Source: Collybia mongolica (Eukaryota > Basidiomycota > Agaricomycetes > Agaricales > Clitocybaceae). From it: a DNA stretch of 64,000 bases. The position numbers and the translations under genes were made by a program. Location of the stretch: NCBI GenBank assembly GCA_013420905.1, contig JAAXNY010000009.1, positions 2,294,001 through 2,358,000 on the forward strand. Direction: 5' to 3'. The notes beneath the pieces were generated by a model. That model made no database searches. It was not told the DNA's origin and saw nothing but the letters and a program-made list of their open reading frames with translations. Below are positions 1 through 12,310 of the stretch, in pieces. Within the stretch, counting starts at the first letter, position 1. Every line of letters starts with the position of its first letter.

Positions 1-3000
1 AGAGGAGGAGGCCTCCGGCCTGCCAGCGCCCTCGGGCATGCTGGGGAACGTTCAAACGGCGGTGGCGAGGATGATGGTGGCGAATGGGTCACTATCACCT
101 CGAAATTCCATTTTGTTGACCTAGCAGGATCTGAACGTGTACGTCTTTTGTTTTAAAATCTATAAGAGGTATAATTTAACTTCTTTCTAGCTTAAACGTA
201 CAGCCGCCGCTGGGGAGCGCATCAAGGAGGGAATTTCGATTAATAGCGGCCTTCTTGCTCTGGGCAATGTCATTTCCGCCCTGGGAGATCCTTCTCGGGC
301 TAAATCCCATACAGCAACTCATGTACCTTACCGTGACTCCAAGCTCACTCGTCTTCTCCAAGACTCTCTCGGTGGCAATGCTCATACTCTCATGATTGCC
401 TGCGTCAGCCCTGCGGAATGGAATGCCGCAGAAACCATTAACACTCTCAAGTATGCTAACCGCGCGAGAAACATCAAGAACCGTGCCGTTCTCAACGAAA
501 AGGAGGATGGCTGGGACGACATTGAATGGCTTCAGGGTACTGTTACGCGACTGAGAAAGGAATTAAAAACCATCAAAGATGGAGGTGTCATCGTGGGACC
601 CGATGCCTCTCCGGAGATACTTGAAGGCGCCGGGAAAAAAGTTTTGGCCCAAATGTCGGAACTCCAGAACAACTATGAGGACCTTCGGGAAAAATTCGTT
701 GAACGTACAGAGGAACTTACCCGCCTCAGGCAGGAGTTAGGAGAGCGCCAACGAGGGAATAGTTCTGGGGCTATCGGCGGGACTGCGAAGTATGAAGAAA
801 TCGTTGGACCGGTTATCGAAGAGTACGAGAAGACAATTTCAGCTATGGAGGCCGAGCTCAAACTCAATCGCGCCGCTTTGCGACACACTAATGAGATGGT
901 TGAGGAGAAAGAGGAAGAGTTGGCAGTTATTACTGAGAGGCATGCTGCGACAGAGCTTTATGTGGAAGAGCTTCGTGGTAGGGTTGTCAAGCTCACGGAA
1001 AGAGAGGCGTCGACTGAGGTTAGTCATTTTCTGTTTCCGTTGCATAGTCCGTCATTGATATGCTACAATTTCGCGTAGGCGTATGTCAAGGATTTAGAGG
1101 AGAAGATTAAATCCTATGACGAGACTTCGATCACCTCAAGTGAGTCGATGACGGACTTGAAGCGCGAGATCCTTAAATACAAGGATGTCGAGGCGTATTC
1201 CGGGAAATACATCGCAGATCTTGAAGTCCGCCTAGCTCGTTCTGATGAATCCGTTCTTGGTCTCCAGCAAACCGTCGAAAAATTAGAGGCTGATTGTGAA
1301 AGACGGCGAGAGGAGGTTTTGACATTGCAGTCTCGTTTGGAAACTCTTCGACAGGATGGTGAGAGCTGGAGGACGGATCTAGAGGAGAGGGAGAGAAAAG
1401 TTAAAGAGCTGGAGGGAAAGATGTTGGAATGGGAGAAGAAGAAGAAGGATGCTAGTGAAGTGAGGGCTAGGTTGGGCAGTGTAGTTGGTGAAGTTGCCTC
1501 CGCTCGGAGAAGTTTAGAGGTCGAATTGGAGGCCTCCCCATCTCCCTCCCCCGCGTCGGAAACGAACGATCCCTTATCAATGTCACTCCCTGTCGCAGTA
1601 CCGGTGCATGACCCAGCATTGGAAAACCAGCTTCTCGCACTTCAACAAACACATACAGCAACGTTAGCTGACTTGTCGTTTGTTACCGCAAAATATCGCG
1701 ATGCACTTCGAGAAATTTCGGACTTGGCAGCTCAAATACAGGAAGCAAAATTGAGTAATCCAAGTATTGCTGAATCGAGTCGAGCCGAATCTCCCGTAAT
1801 GGAAAAGCCTATCGACATCCCACCATACCGAAGGAGGATAACGGGCGGTAGAGTCAGGGATGCTAGTGATCCTCAGTACAATGCCTCTGGACGACGGCTT
1901 TTTTTCCGGCAAGCGGCCTCTGCCGAATCGCTTCACGCGAGGTAAATCTCATTCCATCGCGAATATTGTATGTATACTAACCGAAACTGGAAAGGTCGCT
2001 ATCGCAATCGCAATCGCTGTCGCAGGAGCTATCATCGGTGCACTCGCGCAAGGCCTCCTTTTCAAGCCACGGGACGAGTAGTTCACATTCGCCATCGAAT
2101 TCTCATTCTCATTCTACTTCCACTTTGAGCCATATGCTCAACTCGCGCCCCAATCTTTCCATCTCTCTTCCTAGTCCATTTCCTAGTACTCCGAATGAGC
2201 GCTCTGTAGGAAGTCTGGAGAAGGAAATCATGCGGCTGCAGGAGGTTCTCAAAGAGCGAGAAGCAGAAATCACTATTTTAGAAGAGTCTTTGAAGGAGAG
2301 TCAGGAGGAAAAGATTGCAATGGCACCTTCTGTTCCAGTCGACGCGAATACTTCTCCGAAGGCCAACGGACAAGCATCGCATGCTCTATCGCCCAAGACC
2401 CTAAATCAATTTGACCACCTCCGAAAGAGTATGGAAAATGGGAATTTGAATGGGAATGGTCACGCTGGCCACCAAGAAAGCGTAGACATCAATGGATCCT
2501 CTGTGTATTCTGAGGCAGATGAATCTCTTGAGAGGTTGAATGAACTTATGTTGTGAGTTAGCCATAATGGCATAAATACATTTCTTATTCATTACTCTAT
2601 ACAGGTCGATGGCACAGAAAGAATCGTACCATCGTGAAGTTGTTGATGAGCTCAACGCGGAACTCACTCAAGTCCGACGGCAACTCGATGACTTAACGGC
2701 ACTTTCGAGAGACCAAGTAAGCTTCCCGTCGACTAACACAGTGTCTGGTACTGATGTTTTACTCTGAATAGGCTATCAACATGTCAACTGAGATTGAAGG
2801 CCTCCGAGGAAAACACGACGAAGACCTTTCTATGCTGGAAGAAGTCAGGAATCGGGAAGCTTCTCTTATCGCGTCCCTAGCAAATATTAGGGCCACACAC
2901 GCTGCTGAAATTGAGGAGTTGCGAAAGCAGCATCAAAGCGCCTTAGATATGAAGAGTTCGGAAGTCGATGAACTGGTTTCATGCCTGAAGGAGGAGCATG

Positions 3001-5282
3001 AAGGCTCCCTCAAAACCTTGCGTGATGAGCTCGCAGTTGCGTCCGCTTCCTTGGAAAAATTCCACCACAGTCACGAAGAGCTGTTCGGCAAGCTGAAGGC
3101 AGAACACGATGCTAAGCTGCGCGATCGACTTCAGGAGGCTAACGACATTCTTGCTCAGACCCAGGAGGACCACGAAAAGGGTTTATCGAAGGTCCTCGCC
3201 GAGCACTCTGAGGTTTTGAAGCAGAAGGATGCGGAAGCGACTGCTGTTCTTCAAACCACTGAAGAAGAGTACTACAATGCCCTCACAAAGCTTCGTGGAG
3301 ATCATGCAGAAGCCTTGAAGAAACACACCTTAGAGATGAATGCCACCCTCAATAGATTACGTGAAGAACATGCAGGTGCATTACGCATGGCGGAGATAGC
3401 ACGAGAAGGATCCTTATCGGAAACTCAGTCGTCTCAGTTGATCGCCTTGCAGGCACTTCAAGAGGAACATGCTACTGCTATTTCTCGCAAGGAAGCTTCC
3501 TTCGCAGGAGAGATGGAAAATTTGAGGACGGAGCATGTTCGCTCTCTGACAGCAACCGTTGAAGATTACACACTCCAAATGAACAGGCTCCGGCTGGAAC
3601 AGGAGAGCATGTTGACTAAACTCAAGGAAGAGTGGCGACAAGAGGTCGAACGCCTTAACGGTGCTTTGACAGAGGCTAGGGAGGAGAAAACTGCTGCCTC
3701 CGTGAAAGCCAATAGTGATACAGAAGCTGCTATCCGAGCTGTGCAAGAGCATCAAGCTTCAATCCTAAAAGAGTTTGAACGTGGACATGAAGAGGATTTG
3801 GCCAAGCTCAAGGCAGCGCACGAGCTGGCCCTTCAGGACGCGCTCACCCGATCTGAAGAGCAACACGCATCACTCATCCAATGTCACCGCGATGAAATAG
3901 CACAATTACAGACTCAGAATCAACAAGTCGTCGCCGAAGTCACTGCAACTCTTGCTACACTCAAAGAAGAGCATCGCCAAATACTGGAATCTTCTCGGGA
4001 AGGCAGTGAGCGTCAGCTTGCTGAAGAGAAGGCTCGTCTCGCTGTTTCACTTACAGATCTCACTCGAAAGCACACTGAAGAACTCAAATCTCTTCAGAAC
4101 GACCACGACTTGCTTCTTCAAGAACTAGATTCTCACAAAGTTGCTGCAGACGAATTCGCACTGGTCCGTGAACAAACTCGACAGAAACATGAGCATGCGC
4201 TGGGTCAGCAAACAGATGTCATCAAAAGCATGGAGCAGCAGGTGGTGGATGTATCGGAAGAGAGGAATAACCTGGAAGCTGAGGTTGCGAAACTTCGAGG
4301 AGAGCTCGACCGAACACGCGGCGAACAATCAAAGCTTATTCAAGAGGCTTCGAAGCGTGAATCTTTAGTTGGCGAGCTTGAACGTCATAGATCCGTTCTT
4401 GCAGAAATGCAAGAGAACTTGCAAAAGGTCAAAGACGAGAAAGACAATATCCAGGTTGAGAAGAATCGTGTCGACGCTTTGGTCCGTGATCTACAAGCAC
4501 AATTGGCTCGTAGTGCTTCCCCACCTAATAATCGACCTGTTCCTGATCGAAATATGTCATATACTCGAGCAACGGGCCTTCCTGCCATCAAACTACCCCC
4601 TCCAACTCCACCGCCCTCTGTACCTCCACCTCCTGCTCCTCGGACACCCGCCCAGGCCAATGGTGAACCTGCATTCAGTAACTCATCACAAGCATCATCG
4701 GCCATCAATTCTTCTGCTTCATCGCGAGAATCTCAACTCGACTCCCCATCTACATCTGTCGGCCAGCCCTCATTGACATCACCTGCTCCACCCCCAGCGG
4801 ACCCCAAGATCACCGTGAAGCTTGAACAACAGGCCAAGCAACTTGATGAACAAGAGGCGATGATCAAGACGCTCAATAAACAGTTGACGCACTGCGAGAG
4901 TGACCTTCAGACCCATATGGATCTTGTGAGTACATTAGAAACGTCATTGGGCGATTCGGAGAAGAATCGTAAGTTCCCCCCAAGCCTGACTAATAACCAC
5001 TCTCACGGGCCTCCCTCTTGATTAGTTCGCAAGGCACGGATGCATGCCACAGAACTAGCTAGGGAGCGGGACACACTCAACAACAAGGTCGAATCTCTCA
5101 AGAACGAACTATCCGAGGCAAAGCGCGAAGTAGTAACTGTTCGACGATCGATAGTTGAAGAAAAGCAATCCTTAGAACAAAAGCTTGAAGAAGAGCGGAA
5201 AGCCAAGGACCGAGCGCGACAGCAGCTTGATTCCCGGATGGACGAACTACAGAAACGGAAATCCAAATTTGCATGCCTATGA
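1..5282 (+). CDS. Kinesin heavy chain, long coiled-coil type (5' partial)
   Basis: Motor ATPase that would move on microtubules. The window opens inside the motor domain in frame 1, so the start and P-loop lie upstream. Visible motor motifs are switch II (DLAGSER), [13 protein letters not shown], and the neck-side [13 protein letters not shown]. Exons in frame: 1-138, 191-1018, 1079-1941, 1995-2552, 2605-2716, 2772-4968, 5026-5282, giving 1650 residues in the window. After the motor comes a very long coiled coil, interrupted by Ser/His-rich linkers (about 2040-2210) and a polyproline stretch (about 4590-4660), then a short final coil. Length and layout resemble kinesin-4/KIF21-like chromokinesins, but the subfamily is inference without the full motor. 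The coil at about 2.9-3.6 kb has an 11-residue repeat (see findings). Confidence 0.9.
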
Positions 5283-5769
5283 TTCTTGGGCCCGGTTTAT
5301 CGCCCCCTTGCTACACCTTGCCTTCTATTCACTTGTATTTGCTGTGGCCACTCATCATGGGAGCCGCTGGATACACCCCTCCTACCCTCGCTTATGATTA
5401 TTACGACTCCTGGGTCATTTACTCCAGGTCCACTCATTCCTTATCTTTAAATTTACTCGCACGTCCTATACAGTGGACAATTGTTGTAGATACCCGCATT
5501 TACCTACGTGTTATGATTTTCTTTTATACCTGTGTCCCCTATGTTTGACCAGTACGTACGATACCGTCCTATATATGCTACATCAATGGATCTCTGGAAT
5601 TTTGGAACCTTACACACCTGATATAGTTTGCAAGGAAAGTTTTAGATGGATGGCTTCGAAATTCAATGTTCTGAACCATCACCCCCTATGCCGTAAATCC
5701 ATAAGGTTGCCCCAACTTCCGCCGACCCTAGGCCTACAGACGGCTAATACACCTTGTTTCTCTCCCATC

Positions 5770-7289
5770 ATGGTTGTCCGTCTTGCTGCTCGGGCCTCAT
5801 TGCTTCTTTCGAGGGCACAAAGCGCTCCTCGCCAACTTTTGTCTCCACGTCTCTTGGGCAGCGCTGCAGTCGCACCCGGGCCGAAAACCTTGCCGTCATT
5901 TTCAATGGAGGGCAAGGTCAATAAATGGCCGTCCCCTCTCCAACGCCAATTTAATGAAGATTTGCTCCCGTAGGTTTGCATGGTGACTGGAGGCGCCAGA
6001 GGATTAGGTTATGAATTCTGTCGTGCATTCATTCAATCGTTTGTTATTTCCCTCGCGTTCAAATAGGGCGGAACTTGGTTAATTTCGATTATAGTGGTTG
6101 TACCTCTCTAGCAATCCTTGACTTGAAAGATGAAGAAGCCAAAGGTGCTGCAAACGAACTCACTACATACGCTTGCAGTTAGTGCCCATATCCATGAAAC
6201 GAATGGTCAGCTTGACCTACTGATGGTACTAACGCTCAACTTAGACAACGGCAATCTAAACGCAGATAATCTGAGATTCATTGGTGTTGAGTGCGACGTT
6301 TCCTCTGAGCTTTCTGTTCAGAAAGCGTACGCAGAAATAATGGAGACATATGGACGAATAGACGCTGTCGTCGCTTCGGCTGGTGAGTGTTAGACTAATT
6401 GACAAGTGCGACAAAATTTCACTGATTCTCAGGTATTGTGGAGAATTACTCCGCCCTTGAGTGAGTTGGACCACGCTCAAGGCGAAACTCGCCCTGGTTG
6501 ACATTATCCCAGATATCCATTTGACCGAGTAAAGCGACTTTACGATATTAATGTCCATGGAGCATTCTTTACCGCTCGCGAAGGTGCGCGTCATATGATA
6601 CCACAGGGTGGAGGTTCCATTATTCTTATATCAAGTATGAGCTCGAGCGTATGTCTCTTCATCCCAATCATTTTCGGATTGCATACTTATCCCTTGTGTC
6701 GATTAGATCATCAATATTCCCCAGGTATGAATTATGTTTCAGATTACCCGCTCAACCTCATCCTTTAGGTTAGCTACAAACACCTTATAATGCTTCCAAA
6801 GCCGGTAAGCTGGGCACGTCATTCTACGTCCGCAAATTCTCAATCTTCACTTAGCTGTCAAACACATGGCCGCGAGTCTTGCCGTAGAATGGGCCAAGAA
6901 GGGAGTGCGGGTCAACTCACTAAGGTAGACACAATGACATTCAATTCTAATAAACTCGCCTGACTCCATCTCGCAGCCCCGGTTACATGTTAACAAAACT
7001 TACGAAGACAGTCCTAGAGCAGGACCAAGACCTAAAGAGAACATGGGAAAGCTTGACACCCATGGGAAGGGTAAGTATCTCTATAGCAGTTTCTACCTGT
7101 ATCAATCCTGATGTTCGAGAAGATGGGTGAACCAGAAGACCTGGCTGTTAGTTGACTCGTTTTTTCAGAGTGACTACGCTCTAACCCCTCCATCCATTGT
7201 AGGGAGCCATTGTCTTCTTAGCAAGCGACGCCTCGAAATTCATGACAGGTTCAGATATCCGGGTTGACGGCGGATATTGTGTCGTCTAG
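5770..7289 (+). CDS. Short-chain dehydrogenase/reductase, probably mitochondrial
   Basis: Classical SDR oxidoreductase using NAD(P). Twelve exons close in frame (306 aa): 5770-5916, 5974-6038, 6095-6177, 6245-6382, 6433-6460, 6513-6648, 6707-6724, 6774-6804, 6855-6924, 6977-7070, 7123-7146, 7203-7289. Seen: cofactor motif TGGARGLG, ASAG, catalytic Ser in LISSMSS, the active-site YNASK (Tyr and Lys), and a PG motif after strand 6. The first about 45 residues are rich in Arg/Ser/Leu with no acids, as in a mitochondrial presequence. Family resemblance is to fungal polyol/sorbose reductase and arabinitol dehydrogenase-like SDRs, but the substrate cannot be read from sequence. Several exons are only 18-31 nt, so ORF calling alone misses most of this gene. 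Confidence 0.85.
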
Positions 7290-7536
7290 GTTTCTTGAAC
7301 AGGGTTCGGGAACGAAGGGCATATACACTGGAATCTAGATGCAACTAATCTAGATGCAACTAATATAGTCATGAAATGGTAACAGGATGAGGAAGGCCAA
7401 ATTATATTTCTCAAAGACAAGATACGGCAAGCCTCACATGCACAAAGAGAACATCGGTGGATTACATAAAATACACCATAAAAGGAGTGAGTTTGAAAAA
7501 GTGCATGCGGAATTACTATAAATGTTCACGGCATCT
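7290..7536. other. Convergent 3' intergenic spacer with a 15-bp tandem duplication
   Basis: This spacer separates the stops of the SDR (+) and the C2H2 gene (-). It holds two exact head-to-tail copies of a 15-bp unit (CTAGATGCAACTAAT) at 7335-7349 and 7350-7364. No coding signal is seen. Confidence 0.6.
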
Positions 7537-8296
7537 CTATATAATTCCACTGGGGATAAAGAGATTGGCACTGGGATGATAGAAACCTTTAATAACATGA
7601 TCTGAAGTACCAATAATGGTCAGGGTCGCTTCGACGGGTGCCTCAGGTAGAGCCATTCGCCGAGTCGGGGGGGTGATTACAGGTGTTTGACTGTCAGAGT
7701 CGGAGGTTGAGTAGTCCGGTAACGTACTCCAGTCGAATTTACTGAAATCAATATCAATCGGGTCAGACTCTGCCTCCATGGAAGGAGTCATGGCGGTCGA
7801 AGTGTAAGTTTCTGGAACTTCCAATGCCGGAGGGGAAAATTGAGAACTCCAATCCAATGAAGTCGGGGTAGAAGTGACCCGTTCGAGGGAGGTGCCAGCA
7901 TTTGACAAGGCGAGGTTGACAGCGTGCTTCCGCGTTTTCAGATGAGCTCTGTAGATACAAATGCGAGTGAAGCTAGATGTAAGGAATTAATAAGGTATAA
8001 AGTGTGACAATGGAAGGATTGACTAACATTCGCTTACACGGTTCGCATTCGATTCGAACGGTATTCCGGTTACGGACTCTTTTCGTGGGCGGAGCGGAGG
8101 TGTTTTCCGGATGAGCCCAGGCTCGGGAAGGGGGCGTGCCGGTCAGGTAGAGGCCCGAAGAGCCGACACTGAATATTTCCGGCCAGGAACCCTCAGGAGG
8201 ACAACCCAACCCAACCGTAGTCCCCGCTGGGATGGGAAGCGAAGTCGACAAGAAAGTTGGATTCAAGTTGAAGTATGAGTGAGGGAAACTGGTCAT
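7537..8296 (-). CDS. Single C2H2 zinc-finger protein (putative transcription factor)
   Basis: Two exons, 8028-8296 and 7537-7972, with an intron at 7973-8027; 234 aa. Splicing rebuilds one classical finger: CEPC, then 12 residues, His, 5 residues, His (C-X2-C-X12-H-X5-H). The intron falls just after the second Cys. Before the finger is a Pro/Ser/Thr-rich segment and a basic patch (TKRVRNRN) that could be a nuclear signal. After it is an acidic, Asp/Ser/Thr-rich tail typical of an activation region. The start is the first ATG in frame at 8296; longer readings use non-ATG codons. No named orthologue is recognised, so DNA binding is inferred from the finger. Confidence 0.72.
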
Positions 8297-8939
8297 TGTG
8301 GGGGCGATTGGCGAGAAAGTGTTGATGAGAGCTCGAGTGTCAGTCTGACTGGCGCTTGTACGCAATCATAGCTCATGTTAAGTATTAGCGCAAAGATGCC
8401 ATGCTTGGGCCAGCAATCTCAAAGCGTGAAGGCAAGTTTCCAAGGACAAGCGGTAGCTTTGGACGGCTGGACCTCTTACTTCAAAGCGTACAAAGCTGGA
8501 GTAGGGTCCTACACTTGACCGCCCTGGCGCTTTGCAAGATAAGGATGCCTAGGACGGCGGGACGCGCTCACTTTGTGTCTGCTCGAATATGTATGGCGTA
8601 GCCTCGACGTATTCAAGGCAAGTGTCAGGCAAGTAGAACCAGGCGTCAGATGGCAATAAGGGGTGTCTGATAGTGGAGGGATTATAAAGTGGTGGGCGGT
8701 ATGGAGTTGAAAACATGTTTGTGCTGGCTTGAAAATTACTGATGCTTGAGGCCTAAAGGCTCGAGTTTTTGATTCAGCATTTGTGATCGTTGAAGTTCCT
8801 TGCAAGCTTTGATGTTGGCGCCATTTGAACACGATCCGCAGCAGCTGAGACGGCCACTCACTGCTTCCGTTTGTCAAACCAATTGTGACGCTGACGAAAT
8901 GGTTATGAAAGTTTATTTCGCTTTTGGACTTTCACGCTC
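8297..8939. other. Divergent intergenic region between C2H2 gene and wc-2
   Basis: About 640 bp that must hold the promoters of two divergent genes. Open frames on the minus strand here lack domain content or splice continuity and are not called. No regulatory motif can be assigned with confidence. Confidence 0.5.
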
Positions 8940-10135
8940 ATGGAATCTTCATCATTCGGCAAACAACCACTAACGTTCGAGTTCACCAAGCGCAAACGAT
9001 GGGCAGACCTCTTAATAGCAGAATTGGCGGACGGAATCAACATGATACTGTCCAACAGTCGGAAGGTGTTGTACTGTGGGCCAGCAATCACGGAGCTCAT
9101 TGGTTGGAGAGATGTTGACTTCCTTGATTGCGATTTGTTGGATTTCATAACACGTACGTCAAGTGCACCCATTCTGTGACTTCCTCCGCCTTGCATGCTT
9201 ATATGCAATATTCAGCGGATGGTCGGGAATCGTTTACTACGAGCTTCGAAGAGTCCATAAAAAATAACACGGAGCTGCTCTCGTATGTTCGCCTCAAATG
9301 CAGCGACAGCATAGCTTCTTCGTCTGAATGTAAGGATGTGGCGTTCGAAATCAAAGGCTACCCCCATGTCGTGTCTGAACATGAGCAAGAGGGCAGGTAT
9401 TTCTTTATTACGGCCAAGACCTATCCCAGTCGAAATACATCACTGTAAGGAGATTTTTTATTTTTTTTACTCCAGGGTTGCTTATGATTTTTTTTGGTAT
9501 ACAGGTTGAATACATATCTGGAACTGAAGACGGAGAATGAACAGTTGCAAAAGAGGTTGAATGAGCTCAAAAGTCGTGCGCCGCCTACTGCCTCGCCAAT
9601 GACGTCACAGACGAGCGCCATCTATGCTACGTCTCCCTTGCCGTCCCAGAGAGTTCTCCCCGCTCCTTCTTACGTCTCCAAACAATACTATCCCCCAGCC
9701 ACCATCCCTTCCCGTTCATTCGATGACTTGTCAACCGGTGCAACAGGGAATCTCCTTGGTACGACTGGTTCTACTTTTGCACCCGTTTCAGTCACCGCCG
9801 CCTCCACAATAGAGGACGAGGAAGATCCATTCAAGAGGAAAAAAGTAAGTTGTACAAATTCCGCCATTATTTTATGCCTTCATGTCTTTCAGCCCAAGAA
9901 ATCACATATCGGAGAACAGTATGTGTGTATCACCTGTGGTCGCACAGATTCTCCAGAATGGCGAAAAGTTAGATCCTTTTCCGCTCCTTGTCCTGATCTA
10001 ACTTGTCATCGTTTACTGTAGGGTCCTCTTGGACCAAAGACGCTTTGCAATGCATGCGGGCTCCGTTGGGCGAAGCAAATGCGTAAAACAGATGACCCAG
10101 CAGAAGGCGGTGCGGAGGCTTCTGGGTCTGCTTAA
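8940..10135 (+). CDS. wc-2: White collar 2-type PAS/GATA photoresponse transcription factor
   Basis: Partner of the White Collar 1 blue-light receptor; together they bind light-responsive promoters. Five exons: 8940-9153, 9216-9444, 9505-9844, 9893-9967, 10022-10135; 323 aa. Seen: an N-terminal RKRWADLL segment leading into a PAS domain (about residues 25-145, with ITELIGW and PDGRESF), a short coiled coil ([14 protein letters not shown]), a Ser/Pro/Thr linker, and a C-terminal GATA finger split by an intron: CITC, 18 residues, CNAC (C-X2-C-X18-C-X2-C, the spacing of fungal WC-type fingers). There is only one PAS and no LOV Cys motif, which fits WC-2 rather than WC-1. Confidence 0.92.
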
Positions 10136-10339
10136 CAATGATTATGTCTGGGGTCACTTCTTGGGATTTTATTTTTCTTTGGGAAATTTTCCTGTATAGT
10201 TGGTTAATATATTGTTGCATTGAACTGTTAGTAATGAGTAGGAGATGGGATGGGTTGGGACAACAAGGCGTGACTTGGAATTCAGTCACAAGTCTCTCAG
10301 TAGTAGACTGCTCGTCCTACTGCAAATCTGTCCGATAAC

Positions 10340-11820
10340 ATGGCTCCCGAAGTCTACAACTTGGCCCAAACTCCTATCACCTCCCATGCATTCAGTCCAG
10401 ACCACAGTCGTCAGTTGATCAGCCTTGGGGCCCTGCGCATATTCTTCTGATATTTCCACCTTTCCAGAATTGGCTGTAAGCTTGAACACCAACGACGTGC
10501 AGATATACTCTCGTCGAGGGAATGAATGGGCCGCGACCGAGACACTCTCTGAGGTACGCGATCAGTCCTAATGGTTACAACGTTGGCCATACATCCCCCA
10601 CTTAGCACGACAAACTGATCACCTCGATTGACTGGGCTCCGCACTCTAACCGGATCGTCACTGCATCGCAGGATAGGAATGCCTATGTCTGGCAGGAAAT
10701 GCCTGACCCAGAAACTGGTAAACTTGTGTGGAAACCAACCTTGGTTTTACTGAGGATCAATCGTGCTGCCACCCATGTCAGGTGGAGCCCTAGGGAAGAC
10801 AAATTTGCTGTAGCAAGCGGTGCACGGTATATTTTACACCCTATCGTATCGAGTTCTACTCAAAGGTTTCGTTTAGCGCTATCGCTATCTGTTCCTTCGA
10901 CTCCGAAAACAACTGGTGGGTCTCAAAGTTGTTGAAGAAGCCTATCAGATCGACCGTGCTCTCCGTCGACTGGCACCCAAACAACGTTCTACTCGCCGCT
11001 GGAAGCGCCGACATGAAGGCTCGCGTATTTTCGGCATACATCAAGGAGGTAGATGAGAGGTACACTTCTCCAACCAGTGTTGATTACCTTCTGATCTTAT
11101 GGAATCCAGGCCTGCCGCTACTGTGTGGGGATCTAAACTGCCTTTCAACACGATCTGTGGAGAATATGCAAGCCCGGCGGGCGGTTGGGTTCACACTGTT
11201 GGTTTTTCACCATCAGGCGATGTCCTTGCTTTTGCCAGTATGTTATATTTGGACCCTTGTTGTGCTTTCAACTCAAACAATGTCATCGAGGTCATGACAG
11301 CTCCATATCTGTCGTTTATCCTGGTGGCCCTGTTCACAACATTCGAATCTCTTCTCTTCCTTTTGTGACTCTTACCTGGACATCAGAAGATTCCATCGTC
11401 GCCGCTGGACACGACTGCCAACCCGTCGTGTTTTCAGGTTCAGAAACCGGGTGGCAAGGAATCGGGAGTTTGGACGACACAACTGCTCCAAAGTCGACCG
11501 AGGGGCTGCGGTCAGGATACGGAGGGAACTCGAGTGTTGGACGCTTGAAAACTGGTGCATTTGCCACATTCCGCGACGCCGATAGTCGAGGGCAATCTTC
11601 TATTTCTGGCTCAAGTTCGCCCTCCACTGACACGAAGCTGTTGACCGTACATCAGAATACCATCACCAGTGTCAGACCATACGAGATACAGGGCGACCAA
11701 GTGACAAGGGTCAGTACATCCGGCGTTGATGGGAATCTGGTAATATGGGATGTCGCTACTGTGACGGCTGGCGGCGCAAGCGCTTTGACTGCGCGCCTTG
11801 GAAGTACACATTTGAGGTAG
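10340..11820 (+). CDS. ARC40: Arp2/3 complex 40 kDa WD-repeat subunit (ARPC1)
   Basis: Subunit of the seven-protein Arp2/3 complex that nucleates branched actin at endocytic patches. Six exons: 10340-10409, 10468-10553, 10606-10826, 10877-11059, 11110-11237, 11291-11820; 405 aa, close to the usual 370-390. The WD-repeat sequence includes family-specific stretches: [37 protein letters not shown], and [12 protein letters not shown]. The acceptor of intron 3 was set at 10876 because it restores the [16 protein letters not shown] frame; the more obvious upstream AG shifts the frame. It ends 49 bp from the convergent Dad3 stop. Confidence 0.93.
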
Positions 11821-11869
11821 ATAATAGATGGATTGATAAATAAAGTACCATAGCCACAAGAATAGTGAA

Positions 11870-12310
11870 TCATCGACGTATTGTCATATCGTTTGAATTC
11901 TCATCATAGCCATGTGAGGGCTCTGTGGTTGGCTGTTCGTTGATGACACCCCACACTGAAGCTTTGAACTGAAAAGCGGTGCGATTTCCGTAAGTGCTTT
12001 GTGGTGAATAGGACGGCAACTTGACGTACCAGTGTCAACACCAATCCCATCTTCTTTTCTAATATCCTCAATCGCGCGAGTAGCATCTGATCAGGCTCTT
12101 CGCTAAGCAAACGCGTCTTTTGCGTTACCTGGGCGCTCAGGCGCGTAAGCACTCGGTGATATCAGATGACGGCGATTCATGTACCAATTTGACATGTTGC
12201 GCCAACTTTGCGTACTCCCAAAGCACCTCTGCTTCGGTTGCCGTAAGGCTGGGATGCGATTCGTACGGATTTGTGCTGAAAATCTCGTTTGTCGGGACTG
12301 GACTCGTCAT
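11870..12310 (-). CDS. DAD3: DASH/DAM1 complex subunit Dad3
   Basis: Small subunit of the fungal DASH ring that couples kinetochores to spindle microtubules. Three exons found by frame continuity: 12185-12310, 12030-12128, 11968 down to 11870, with introns of 56 and 61 nt; 107 aa. The core reads LTATEAEVLWEYAKLAQHV, then RLLSEEPDQMLLARLRILEK, then LVLTLFKASVW. This matches the Dad3 plan: helix, short loop, 'LRLLEKK' helix, and a conserved LxxTLxKASV end. No exon exceeds 130 nt, so the gene is easily missed. The 32-residue tail after the core is variable and polar. The name rests on remembered family pattern, not on a search. Confidence 0.8.
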
